A model generated the notes under the pieces. It was not told where the DNA came from, made no database searches, and saw nothing but the letters and a program-made list of their open reading frames with translations. Below are positions 35,132 to 44,524 of a stretch of DNA of 64,000 nt, piece by piece. The DNA is from Populus alba. Its lineage: Eukaryota > Streptophyta > Magnoliopsida > Malpighiales > Salicaceae. Every line of letters starts with the position of its first letter. Position 1 is the first letter of the stretch. The DNA lies in contig NC_133300.1 in NCBI RefSeq assembly GCF_005239225.2, positions 15,653,875 through 15,717,874 of the forward strand, given 5' to 3'. The position numbers were made by a program, and so were the translations under genes.

Positions 35132-35963
35132 AATTGACAAACGGAGAGGATTAATGCATTGTTAGAGGAGTATCTTCGACACTATGTGACGGCAACACAA
35201 AGAAACTAGCTTGAGTTGCTTGATAGTGCACAGTTTAGCTACAATCTCCACCAATCGTCAGCGACCGAGTTGAGTCCATTTGAGTTAGTTTTGGGGATGC
35301 AACCCCAAACTCCAGCGGAGATAACAGTCTAGAAGACTGGGGGAAGGAGTCCAGCCGCGTACAAATTTGCGAAGGAGAGACAAGAACTCTTTGAGCAAGC
35401 GCAAGATAGTTTGCGAAGGGCATGCAAGCGTATGGTGATATATGCTAACTAAAAATGGAGACCTTTGGAGTTTGATGTTGGCAACAGGGTGCTGTTGAAG
35501 TTGACTCCGCAGATATGGAAGAAGATTGTTGGAAATAATCGGCACCGTGGATTAGTGCCAAGGTATGATGGGCCGTTTGAGGTGATGGGGAAAGTGGGCG
35601 TTGTTGCATACATGCTGAAGCTGCCTGAAAGGTTGAAGATTCATCCCACATTCCATGTTAGCTATCTATAGCCTTTTTATGAAGATCTTGAGGATACGGA
35701 AAGGAGTACATCACTAAGGGCTCAACCTACGATTCAGAAGCAATTTGAGAGGGGAATCGTGAAGATTTTGGACCATAGGAGACTTGGTCAGCACAAGAAA
35801 AATAGACGGAATGAATTTCTTGTGAAATGGGCAGATGGTTAGGAGGTTTCGTGGGAGAAAGACACTGACTTGTGACAGTTTGAAGACTTGGTGCAGGACT
35901 ACCTTCGGACTGATCCGACGAGGGCGTCGGCTCCTTCTGGTGGGGGAGGTTTGTCACAGCCTT
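35132..35963 (+). pseudogene. Chromovirus integrase C-terminus with chromodomain
   Basis: One frame reads QTERINALLEEYLRHYV, SYNLHQSSATELSPFELV, then VGNRVLLKLTPQIWKKI, GPFEVMGKVGVVAYMLKLP and KIHPTFHVSYL, which is the end of a gypsy integrase. It continues with NEFLVKWADG, stop, EVSWEKDTDL, stop, QFEDLVQDYL, a chromodomain that would guide integration to marked chromatin. At least six in-frame stops are present; two replace tryptophan codons (TGG to TAG or TGA), as expected from decay of methylated DNA. Confidence 0.92.
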
Positions 35964-36258
35964 AGGCGCAAGGGCGCGCCAACAAGTCGCTGTTAGGCAT
36001 TACGCATGTGCAGGGGCAACATGCGTGGGTAGTGCAGATTTCGGCAGCGAGTATAACGGTTGCGTACGAACAACGGGTTCATGTTTCGCACCATGCTGGA
36101 CTTAGGCGATGGACTGTCTAAGTCATCTTCAGTTTCACGTGAGGACTAGCAGCTTGGGAAATCAGTTTGGGCAGTTTGGTTTGTTGGGTGGCAGACCAAG
36201 GAAGTTACTTGGGGGCAGTTGGCTGTCTTTGGAATGTGTTGTCCAGAGTTGGTGAATC

Positions 36259-36628
36259 TGTCAAGGGGCAGTTTTATTTGTAACTTCCATTGTACGTAGG
36301 TGTATTACATAGGGCCTAAACAAGTGTAGCATGCAGATCAGATTGTGCATAACACACATACATTGTTATTGTGTATTTCCTTTGTTGATGGATGAATAAA
36401 GGTTGGGTTGTTGCCTGTAAATTACTTGTGTTGTGATTGTGCTGTGTTGATCATTGACTTGTGTTCTTTGTTGCCGAAATTGGTAAGAGTTGTGGAGAAA
36501 ACCTCTGGGTGTGTGAAACACTTAGACTTTAGGCAAACACGAGTGAATTGGGAGGAAGGCTGAGTCTAGTAACGGGACTAGACTGCCGCGCTGGGATTGA
36601 AATTGTGATGAATTTTATCCCTGTGACA
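36259..36628 (+). repeat. Probable 3' LTR of the chromovirus (370 bp)
   Basis: It runs from TGTCAAGGGG to CCCTGTGACA, with TGTCA/TGACA inverted ends. The following CATTGCATGG matches uninterrupted polymerase intron at about 3891. A clear polypurine tract before it is lacking, so the left edge is uncertain. Confidence 0.55.
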
Positions 36629-36893
36629 CATTGCATGGTTACTAATGCGTATTTTATTGTTTGCACTAAATCATCTTTTGGTACTAACATGTGATGTTCT
36701 TTGAACAAAATCTCACACTGATAATTTTGTATACCTTCACATGCTATCACATGTTAGAATAATTTCCTCAATGTAACTCCTTTATCTTTATCTTTGTGTT
36801 CCAAGAATTGATCATGATGACTATAGCAATTAAAAAACCTTTCTCGTTTAATTTCTTCATTCAGGTTCCTTTACCTGAGAGGCCAGAAACAGT
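36629..36893 (+). pseudogene. Second fragment of the organellar RNA polymerase gene
   Basis: CATTGCATGGTTACTAATGC to CATGCTATCACATG matches intron 3891-4015 of the first copy. It then jumps to TTTCCTCAATGTAACTC, matching 4212 onward, so the exon encoding ALDTLGNTRW.. (4081-4194) and its flanks are deleted. At 36865 a further exon starts, GTTCCTTTACCTGAGAGG, encoding VPLPERPET, as expected after the second intron. In the first copy this exon is replaced by TNL sequence. Confidence 0.85.
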
Positions 36894-38755
36894 CTTTCAA
36901 TTTTCCTTTTTTTGAAAATGATTTGTAAATAAGCTGAATGTTTTTCTCTTCCCCTATATTTAGTTGCTTCTCCCACTACATACCCTCCCCCCCATGTCAA
37001 TTTCTTTTTGTGGTTGGATTGCTCCAAGTTCACTCATTCTTTTTAAATTCAATAAAAAAAAAGACAAAAATATATCACAATATAATTTATGTTTTGAATT
37101 CTATAATTTTCTTTTTATCTTATAGTTAAATATATTTTTATCTTTTTTATATTCAAAATACTAAAAAACACAACATACATGTAAATATGAATACACAATA
37201 TCCATACCCTAACAAAAATATTAATTTAGTAATAGTTTTTTTTTTATATAAGCCTAACAAATTGTCGCTTTGGTAGGCATGCTTTGAAATAGAATATGAA
37301 TTTCGGAAGGTATTTTTTTATTAATTAATAAACTTCTATAATTTTCTCTTAGATGCGCCAACAATCTTTATTATTTATATTTACAACTATATAAACACAT
37401 AAAAACATAAACATTAATATATATAATCAATATCAATATTTACACCAAAATTGAACTTGCTTCGTTTATAAATGGCAATGCACCTAGCCCAAACATATTG
37501 CTAGACCCAAGAAATGATCAGGTCTGGCCATCGCGAGACTCAAATCTTGTTAGGTCTAGCGCTAGTCAGATCCAATCATGATTGAGTTTGGTAGTATGTT
37601 AGGCTGACGCGTGTTGGGTCTAGCGCTAGCTAGACTCAAGAGATAATTGAGTCTAACACCATAAACACTCCCTGGTCAAAGGTTTGAGATGGAATATTTG
37701 CGATGGGAGAGGAATTAGTGTTTGTGATCGGAACATCAAATTGGCTGTTTGTGATAGGAATATTGAAGTTTGAGATTCTGAACTCGATTTATGGATTTCT
37801 TTTGTTTTTCGGTTTGGTTAAGAGGGTAGTGGCTAAGGTTTTTTTTTATTCAATGAAAAATTTATAATATTTAAAATAAGAGATTTATAGTTATTAGTTT
37901 AATAATAATAATAATTTTTTAAATAATTAGATATTTTTGTAGGACTTTTTTACATGTGTTAGTGAGGATATAAAGTGTTATCATAAACTATATTTTTTTT
38001 AAAAAAATAGAAAATAAATTGAATTAAATCATGAGGCTTAATTCATAATCAATCCAATATTAAAAGATAAAATTAAAAAAAATATATAAATAAAAAACCC
38101 TAGGTCAACCTACGAAACTCACAATACCAGCTAAAATTGCAATACAGGTCATAAAACTAAAATAATCTTATAAAAAAATATATTAATAAATTATGAAACT
38201 CAATCCTTAAGAAGGGAAATGTTGAAAGATAAATAAAAAAAAAAACATGTGGATTTTTTTAAAAAAAATACCATTGCAAATTTTAACTTGGTAAGATTTT
38301 ATGTTAATATTACTATATTAGATGAGTCCAGCTCACCATAACCTACATGGATGAATATGAGTTAATGGTGAGTCGAGCTTGTATAGTAATTTATGGGTAA
38401 CAGATGCTGTGCACAATATTTCTTTAATACGACGAGGTTTAATTTCTTTTCTTTTCATAGTAATCTCTCAGTGGATAGCAGCATCAATCATAAGAACTTC
38501 TATATTTATATTTAATTTAAATACTAATTAAACGTGATAAGAGTGGGGGTTAAATATAACGCTGCACATAAAATGATCTTTGAAAAAAAAACTACATTGA
38601 AGCTTTTGAAAAGAAATATTAACATTTATCACCTTCTGCGTTCTATCTGTTTAACTTAATATAGAGCCACCATGTTACACTTTATTATTATGAATAATAA
38701 AATAACTCCAAACTGCATTTATTGGAAGCTTCTGCGATGTGCCCATCAAATACGA
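36894..38755. other. Unannotated AT-rich DNA with small repeats
   Basis: No gene recognised. At 37500-37640 there are repeated words (GGTCTAGCGCTAG(T/C)CAGA) also found near 51300-51325. At 37678-37910 lies a partial copy of the TNL-C upstream repeat. Confidence 0.55.
37678..37910 (+). repeat. Partial copy of the TNL-C upstream repeat
   Basis: GTTTGAGATGGAATATTTGC, GGGAGAGGAATTAGTG and GGCTGTTTGTGATAGGAATA match 58830-59060 and 60380-60610, where the same DNA lies upstream of TIR exons. No TIR exon follows here. Confidence 0.75.
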
Positions 38756-39005
38756 CTATAGTGAATCCCTGGATAAGAGATTGTTACTTTCGACTTTCCG
38801 ACCGCCGTTGCATAGCTCATCACAGCCATCCCCCCTTTCAAAAACAGTAGCAGCTCCCATTCCTGTGCCTCCATTTAATTAGTGACAACAGTAAGCCAGA
38901 GAGAGAGGGAGAAGAAGAATACCTATGCCATTGACACCACCCCGAAGCGACAGTCCCTGCCACGTTGCTTCATCTCATCCAGTAAAGTAGCCACACATCT
39001 AGCAC
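38756..39005 (-). pseudogene. 3-ketoacyl-CoA thiolase gene, last two exons
   Basis: Read on the minus strand, exon 39005-38923 encodes GARCVATLLDEMKQRGRDC and RFGVVSM. After a 54-bp intron with GT-AG ends, exon 38868-38756 encodes GTGMGAATVFERGDGCDEL, CNGGRKVESNNLLSRDS and a stop. This is the C-terminus of peroxisomal ketoacyl-CoA thiolase, which performs the last step of fatty-acid beta-oxidation. One base is missing in the codons for the catalytic-loop SMCIG (reads ATGGCATAG), so the cysteine is lost and the frame shifts. No upstream exons are seen before 39600, so this is a broken gene end. Confidence 0.85.
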
Positions 39006-39659
39006 CTGTAACAGTCGATGAGGCATGAATTAGTCTCAGAAAATGATTAAACAAATAACTGCTGCGCCACATATGCATGTGTAAAATTAAAGACCATATA
39101 TTAATGGATAGATATCACAAAAAATCACCGTACACAACTCAAAAGTGATGCTCTATACAAGTCTTGAGCAGATTTACAAGCATCAAAAACTGTTTCCACC
39201 ACCGACACAACGCAAAACCCCTGAATTTACCCATGTTTGTGTCAATTCATTTATGCACTTTTGACCGAATTTTTTCTTTGCTTTTTTATGCTGTCCCACT
39301 GAGCAGACCCTTTTTGTTCTTTGTATGAAAATAAAAAACTAATTAGAAAATAAAAAAAAAACTTTGTCCGTTTAATTTTAGTTTTTAAAATTCTAAAACC
39401 AATGGAACCAGATCAAGTGATATATAGATTAGTATTTTTTATTATATTCACATTGTTATTTATTATTCTATAGATTTTTCTACATTGAAGCTTTTGAAAA
39501 GAAAAATTAACATTGATCATTCATTCACTTTTGAAAAAACTTTCTTTTGCTTATTTATGTTGTTCCACTGAGATGACCCTATTTTTTTCTTTTGTGAATT
39601 GAAATTATATTACACGGCAAACTGCTCCAATACTCATGTTAATAATAAAAACAAAATTA
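39006..39659. other. Flanking DNA with a local duplication
   Basis: TACATTGAAGCTTTTGAAAAG occurs at about 38593 and 39481, and TTTATG.TGT.CCACTGAG at 39285 and 39557, showing that a short segment was copied. No gene recognised. Confidence 0.5.
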
Positions 39660-40025
39660 CAATCACATCAGGCACATGGTTGCATTCGCTTTCATCCCCT
39701 GACTATGAACAGGAACCCCAATTAAATGAAATGGATTTCTTGGAAATTGATCTCCTTGGTCCACAGCCTATTCAGTCAACCAAGTCGGCTACCACTTACA
39801 GCACAATTCATCAAAAGACGATGTGAATTATCATTTGACTTCAAACCAGTTGGATTATCAGCTGCAGCCACAATTATTTGATGCATAGCAAAATAATTAC
39901 TCAGAATCACAGTACCTTGGCACTCCTTTCCAGCCAAATTGATGTGTTGTGTGCTAATCCGATGAAAATCGAGATCCCAAGGAGGGTGATGCCGCTGATG
40001 GTTGGTTCTCTTCCTCCTTGTGAGT
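39660..40025 (+). pseudogene. NAC gene C-terminal exon fragment, copy 3
   Basis: The DNA encodes EMDFLEIDLLGPQPIQS, then after a stop or frame change YHLTSNQLDYQLQPQLFDA and QNNYSESQYLGTPFQPN, and finally DPKEGDAADGWFSSSL before GTGAGT. The first part corresponds to [13 protein letters not shown] at the end of the NAC fragment at 19360-19796. The last part matches 25206-25300 and 52075-52160. It is the acidic activation region of a NAC protein, without the DNA-binding domain. Confidence 0.7.
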
Positions 40026-40165
40026 TTTTACATAATAAAATTGCGGCCTTAATTACGAGAGTTCCATTTTTACATAAAAAAATGGCTGGGATTTCCTTTC
40101 GTTATTTAGTAATACTGGGGTTAATGAGCTTAAAGTTCTTATGTTATTGATTTTGTTTTAATATG

Positions 40166-41164
40166 TGTCGCACGTGTGCGGCGTCGCGGCGAAAATATAA
40201 GTTTTTCCATTTTTAAAGAATGTAAATCTATTTCTATGTGGCAGATAATGGAAAGACAAAGAAAATCTTGTCTTTTTTGGTAGAAAGTGGAATGGGAGTC
40301 GCCACCTAGTATTTTGGTCACTAGGAACCCTAACTGGTCTCGGAGATCGGGTACGGGGACTGGTTGCGTAAAGGGAAGGTATTAGCACCCCAAATACGTC
40401 CTACCTAAGGTAAGCTGCATTGTTTTATTGTCTGATAAAAACTAAGGTGTTTTTGGGCTTCTAGTTGGTCTGTCTATGGTTCAAGAAAAGTCCTCCTCGG
40501 TAAGAAGGTCTTTATCTTATCGGGTAAAAACCTAACCGTTCTAATGTCTATACCAAAATAATATTTAGGAATACGTTTTACGTATAAATTCGTAATCCCA
40601 AATACTAAATGAAAACAAAAAGATTTTTTAGAATTTTTGAAATATTAGCCTAGTTCTCATTACTGGAATAAACTGGTTATTGAAGCCAAAATGCATGTTA
40701 ATATATATATTATTTTGAAAATCTCCTTTGTTGTGTGAATATACGATGTTATAATATATATATATATATTGGAGAGACAAGGCCATATTTTAAAACAAAA
40801 ACATTTTTGAAAAATTATTATTATTATTATTTTATGCTTTGACGAAAATCGAGTATTTTAACACTGAGTTTGTATTCTTACGGTATAAAAATACAACCCA
40901 ATATTAATCCACTTTAATAAAAATATGCAGAAAAAAATCAACAATATTTTTAGGGACTTTTTATAATTTTTTTGAAAGCAAAAACATTTTTTATTCTGAG
41001 AATCTTTGACGTTTTGACGAAAACCGGGTATTTTTAACATTAGTTTTTGTATCTTTACGGTATAAAAATACCAACCAACATTAACCCATTCTGACAAAAA
41101 TATTCGGAGAAATCAATAATATTTTTTTTTAAGATTTTTTCGAAATATATTTTTTTAAAACAAA

Positions 41165-41197
<33 letters not shown>

Positions 41198-42822
41198 TAT
41201 ATATTATAATGTATTATATTTATAATATATAATACTAATAAAAAAATTCAGGTTGGGCCGGCCCAAATAAATGGGCCGAACCCAACCCAACTGGAAATGG
41301 CCGGGTAGATGGGCCAAACATCAGCCCAAAACAGGGTTGGGCCGATCTCGGCCCGCAAGGAGGTTGGGCCGATCTCGGCCCCAAAAAAAATTTCCCTTTG
41401 GACTGGGCCAGACTCGGTCTAGCCCAAAAAATATAACAAAACTGGGCCGGAAACCCGGCCCAGTGCAAAAACCCAACGGGGAAGGGAATTATTTTCCCTT
41501 CCCCTACCTCCTGCATGCAGAACGATTCTGCATGCAGGAGGAAAACGAATATAATGGCAAACGAAAATGCAGGGGGAGAAGAATACCTGGCGCGGCGGAG
41601 GCGATGCTACTGGTCCGGTAACCTCTCGGATCGTGCTCGGTCTTCGTTTTCTCTAAGCTCTCCCACGGCTTCTGTCCTCTTCCCCCTCCTCCCAGTTTTG
41701 TTTCTTTGAGTTTTAAGTGTTTATTCCTTTAGTTCATTTGTTTCTCTCTCCTTCAGTTTCTCTCTCTCTCTTGGTCTCGGTTTTTTCTTTTCTTTTTCTC
41801 CCGTGCTTCAGGTCTCCCCCCTTCTTTTATAGGGGGGCAAAGGGCGCGGGGCAGCATGGGTTGAGCAGGGCAGCGTGGGTTGAGCAGGACAGCGCCGGTC
41901 GGCGAGCGTGGTTGATCAAGGCGTGACCCTCCTGGCTTCGCGTCGTCCGAGGTGTATGGGCTCCGGGTTTTGTCAGCGCACGCGAGGAGAGAGGGGCACC
42001 GGATGATTAAACAAGCTTTCTTCCCATGCTGCACGTTCGTGGGGGAAAGAAGAAAGGGGAACAGTGTCGTTCAAAACGGCACCGTTCGGTCCTTTTTTTT
42101 GTGTATGAAACGGCGTCGTTTTAGGGAAAACGCGCCGTTTCATTTAAAAATGGCGCCAGAATGCGCCAAATTTCAAATCAGCCCTCAATTATCTTTTGTT
42201 TCTTTCAATTGCGTCCCTGCCAATTTCGATCCTCGCCCCCACAGTTGGCCGCGTTTTTCACCTTGGTCCTTGGCCTCTGATTTATGCAATTAAGCCCTCA
42301 ATTGATCAATAAACTTCCAATTTCTTCAATTACGCCCCTGAATCAATTCAAAACAGCCCCTTCTATTTACCCGCGTTTTCCAAATTGGTCCCTGGTTTCA
42401 GATTTTCACAATTGAGCCCCTAATTGGCCATTAAACTTCAATATTTATGCAATTAAGCCCTTGATTTGACCTAATAAATTCCAAAAAAATATATTTTGGC
42501 CCCACAACTTAAATTTCTTATAATTAAAGCCCAAATTGACTTAAAAATCAATTTTTCTTGCACTCAAATCCTCTATAAATTCAAATAAAATCCAATTAAG
42601 TCCATAAACATCCAAATTTGGGCTTTTCTCCTCAAAATTCAAATTTTCCTTCTCAACAGGGCTCTCATCCTTCAAGAATATACTGTCAAAAATCCAATCT
42701 TTATATTTTTTAACCTCCTTGACCAATCTTCCGACCATTTTCTGAGCGCTTCTGCCTCCTGTTATTTTTCTAACCTTCTTTGGCTATTTTTTTTTGTGGG
42801 GATCCAAAAATGGGTTACAACA
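40166..42822 (-). repeat. 3' LTR (2657 bp)
   Basis: On the minus strand it begins TGTTGTAACCCATTTTTGG and ends CACACGTGCGACA. Compared with the 5' LTR it lacks ~63 bp (47508-47571) and has an extra ~26 bp at 41360-41386 and 17 bp in a palindrome at 41507-41541. Otherwise the two are very similar. A TATA box (TATAAAA, minus) is at 41825-41831. Confidence 0.95.
41507..41541. repeat. Palindrome in the LTR leader, 16-bp arms, 3-bp loop
   Basis: CCTCCTGCATGCAGAA and its exact reverse complement flank CGA. In the 5' LTR (47418-47435) the site is an 18-bp perfect palindrome. It lies about 285 bp downstream of the TATA box in the transcribed direction. Confidence 0.9.
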
Positions 42823-42836
42823 GATGCCCCCTCTTT
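42823..42836 (-). other. Polypurine tract
   Basis: The minus strand reads TAAAGAGGGGGCATC up to the 3' LTR edge, identical to the tract at 2222-2236. Confidence 0.85.
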
Positions 42837-42972
42837 ATAATGCTTACGGAGCAAGTGCGTAGTAGTAAGTTTTTATAAGATAATTCAGTTTGAAGTCCTG
42901 AAACTGATCTGGTCGAAGCTTGATCGATCTGAAACTCTTTCTTTACAGCAATCCTCTTCGGCCTAAAAAAAT

Positions 42973-43661
42973 GGGATTCCATCTAGCGATTCCCTGAAAA
43001 TGAAAAAATATGAGGTCTCTTCTGGCGACCTCCTTTGACAACTATCGAAATACGAGATCCCTTCTAGCGATCTCCTTTAATCAACTTGGAACCCCATCTG
43101 GCAATTCTTATATGAAATATGAGATATGAGGTCCCATCTGGCGACCTCCTTTGATGAATATCGAAATATGAGATCCCTCCTGGCGATCTCTTTTAACCAA
43201 CTTGGAATCCCATCTGGCGATTCCTTTTAACAAGCATGAAGTATGAGGTCCCATCTGGCGACCTCCAAAATAGTGAAACACGAGATCCCTTTTGGCGATC
43301 TCAAACAACTTGGAATCCCATCTGGCGATTCCTTTTAACCAACATGAAATACGAGGTCCCATCTGGCGACCTCTAAATAGTGAAAAACGAGATCCCTTCT
43401 GGCAATCTCCTTTAATCAACTTGGAATCCCATCTGGCGATTCCTTTTAACCAACATGAAATATGAGGTCCCATCTGGCGACCTCCAAATAGTGAAACCCG
43501 AGATCCCTTCTGGCGATCTCCTTTAATCAACTTGGAATCCCATCTGGCGATTCCTTTTAACAAACATGAAATATGAGGTCCCATCTGGCGACCTCCCAAT
43601 AACAAAATACGAGATCCCTTCTGGCGATCTCCATCAACTTGGAATCCCATCTGGCGATTCC
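42973..43661 (-). repeat. Array of 19 small hairpins of three alternating types
   Basis: Units of ~37 bp each hold an inverted repeat with 6-bp arms and a nine-base loop, mostly CCATCTGGC or CCTTCTGGC. Three stem types follow one another in fixed order: GGAATC with GATTCC, GAGGTC with GACCTC, GAGATC with GATCTC. This gives a higher-order period near 111 bp, repeated about six times. Sixteen of 19 units have perfect stems; those at about 42973, 43087 and 43390 have mismatches. Between types, changes in one arm are matched in the other. Inside the loop CC and GG can add two pairs with one bulged base. The array lies between the integrase stop and the polypurine tract, in the 3' untranslated region, and corresponds in place to the array at 898-2000. 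Confidence 0.95.
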
Positions 43662-44344
43662 TCTCCCTTTTCTTTTTACCGAATGCTATCGATGTCGCTC
43701 TTCCTGCTGGCAGGGTTTGAAAATTATTTTCTCTTCTTGTTGTTCTAGAATCAACTCAATGATTCATTATTCGTCCACAATCTTATTGGAATGCACTAAG
43801 ATCTCCTCCTGTGACGATAAAAAAAACATACATGCAATGATTTATGATTAGATGCAATGCATGCATTCGTACCTGGTTTTTGAAATATAGGCCCCATCAT
43901 CTTCTTCTGGTTCATGAAGCTCTTTCTTAATACGAGCTTGCTTTTGAAGTCGTATGTTGGATTCATCTCTCGTGTTGCCTCTTTTTATTGGAGAAGAATT
44001 CTTTGACTTTCTTCAAGTAGTCATTTTCTCAAAATGTATGACTTGTTATTGCCTTTTTGTCATGCTTTTGTCAAATGCTTTAGCTTGGTTTTCAAATCTA
44101 TTGGTTTCCGTAATACTTTTTATAAAAACATCTTGTATTGCCCCCAACGTAGGGGTGTGATCCTAGTCTGAGCTTTTATATAGAGAAGAAATTCGTTCAG
44201 CCGATGCTAAACTTTTTAATAAGTGATGAGAATAACACCAAGACATGCACTGTTTGGATTAATGCGAAAATGATTGTTGTGAGATCAATGCAAGAAGAAA
44301 GAAATCAATGGCCAAACTTTGCTTTATTGATTTAAGGGCTTACA
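43662..44344 (-). other. 3' untranslated spacer of the gypsy derivative
   Basis: No coding sequence recognised between the integrase stop and the hairpin array. Open frames here are short and unlike any retrotransposon protein. Confidence 0.7.
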
Positions 44345-44524
44345 TCAAGCATAATATCTTTTTACATAGTCAGAATTCACAGGTCGAGCTAAGTCTTCTC
44401 CATCCATTCTAGCTAACTTCAATGCTCCTCCTGAGAATGCCTTCGTTACTACATAAGGACCCTCGTAATTTGGTGCCCATTTGCTTTGATCATCTCCGGG
44501 TAATGACAATATTTTCTTTAATAC
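44345..44524 (-). pseudogene. Integrase C-terminal remnant
   Basis: Just past the gag stop, in another frame, the minus strand encodes a ~59-residue tail including KWAPNYEGPYVVTKAFSGG, ALKLARMDGEDLARPVN and DYVKRYYA, then stop TGA at 44345-44347. This is the C-terminal end of Tat/Ogre-type gypsy integrases. It marks the right side of the internal deletion: gag is joined directly to it, so about all of pol was removed. The junction overlaps the gag stop region (CAGTATTAAAG). Confidence 0.88.

Larger units (their letters stand above)
35132..36628 (+). mobile_element. Ty3/gypsy chromovirus, 3' end
   Basis: The remaining part is the C-terminal half of integrase, a chromodomain, a 3' untranslated stretch and a probable 3' LTR at 36259-36628. 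All upstream parts are missing. It sits directly against an intron of an organellar RNA polymerase gene fragment, so it probably inserted there before losing its 5' part. Confidence 0.85.

Noticed and set aside
40300..40400. Possible structured RNA gene in CACTAGGAACCCTAACTGG..GGTTGCG
   Set aside because: The same block is present in all related LTRs at the same place, so it is LTR sequence. No tRNA-like cloverleaf was recognised.
43108..43650. 180-residue repeat protein on the minus strand
   Set aside because: Same cause: the higher-order repeat near 111 bp is a multiple of three. It lies in a retrotransposon 3' UTR.
42973..43661. CRISPR-like array
   Set aside because: Regularly spaced palindromes, but the intervening sequence is itself repeated, there are no unique spacers or cas genes, and the DNA is plant nuclear.
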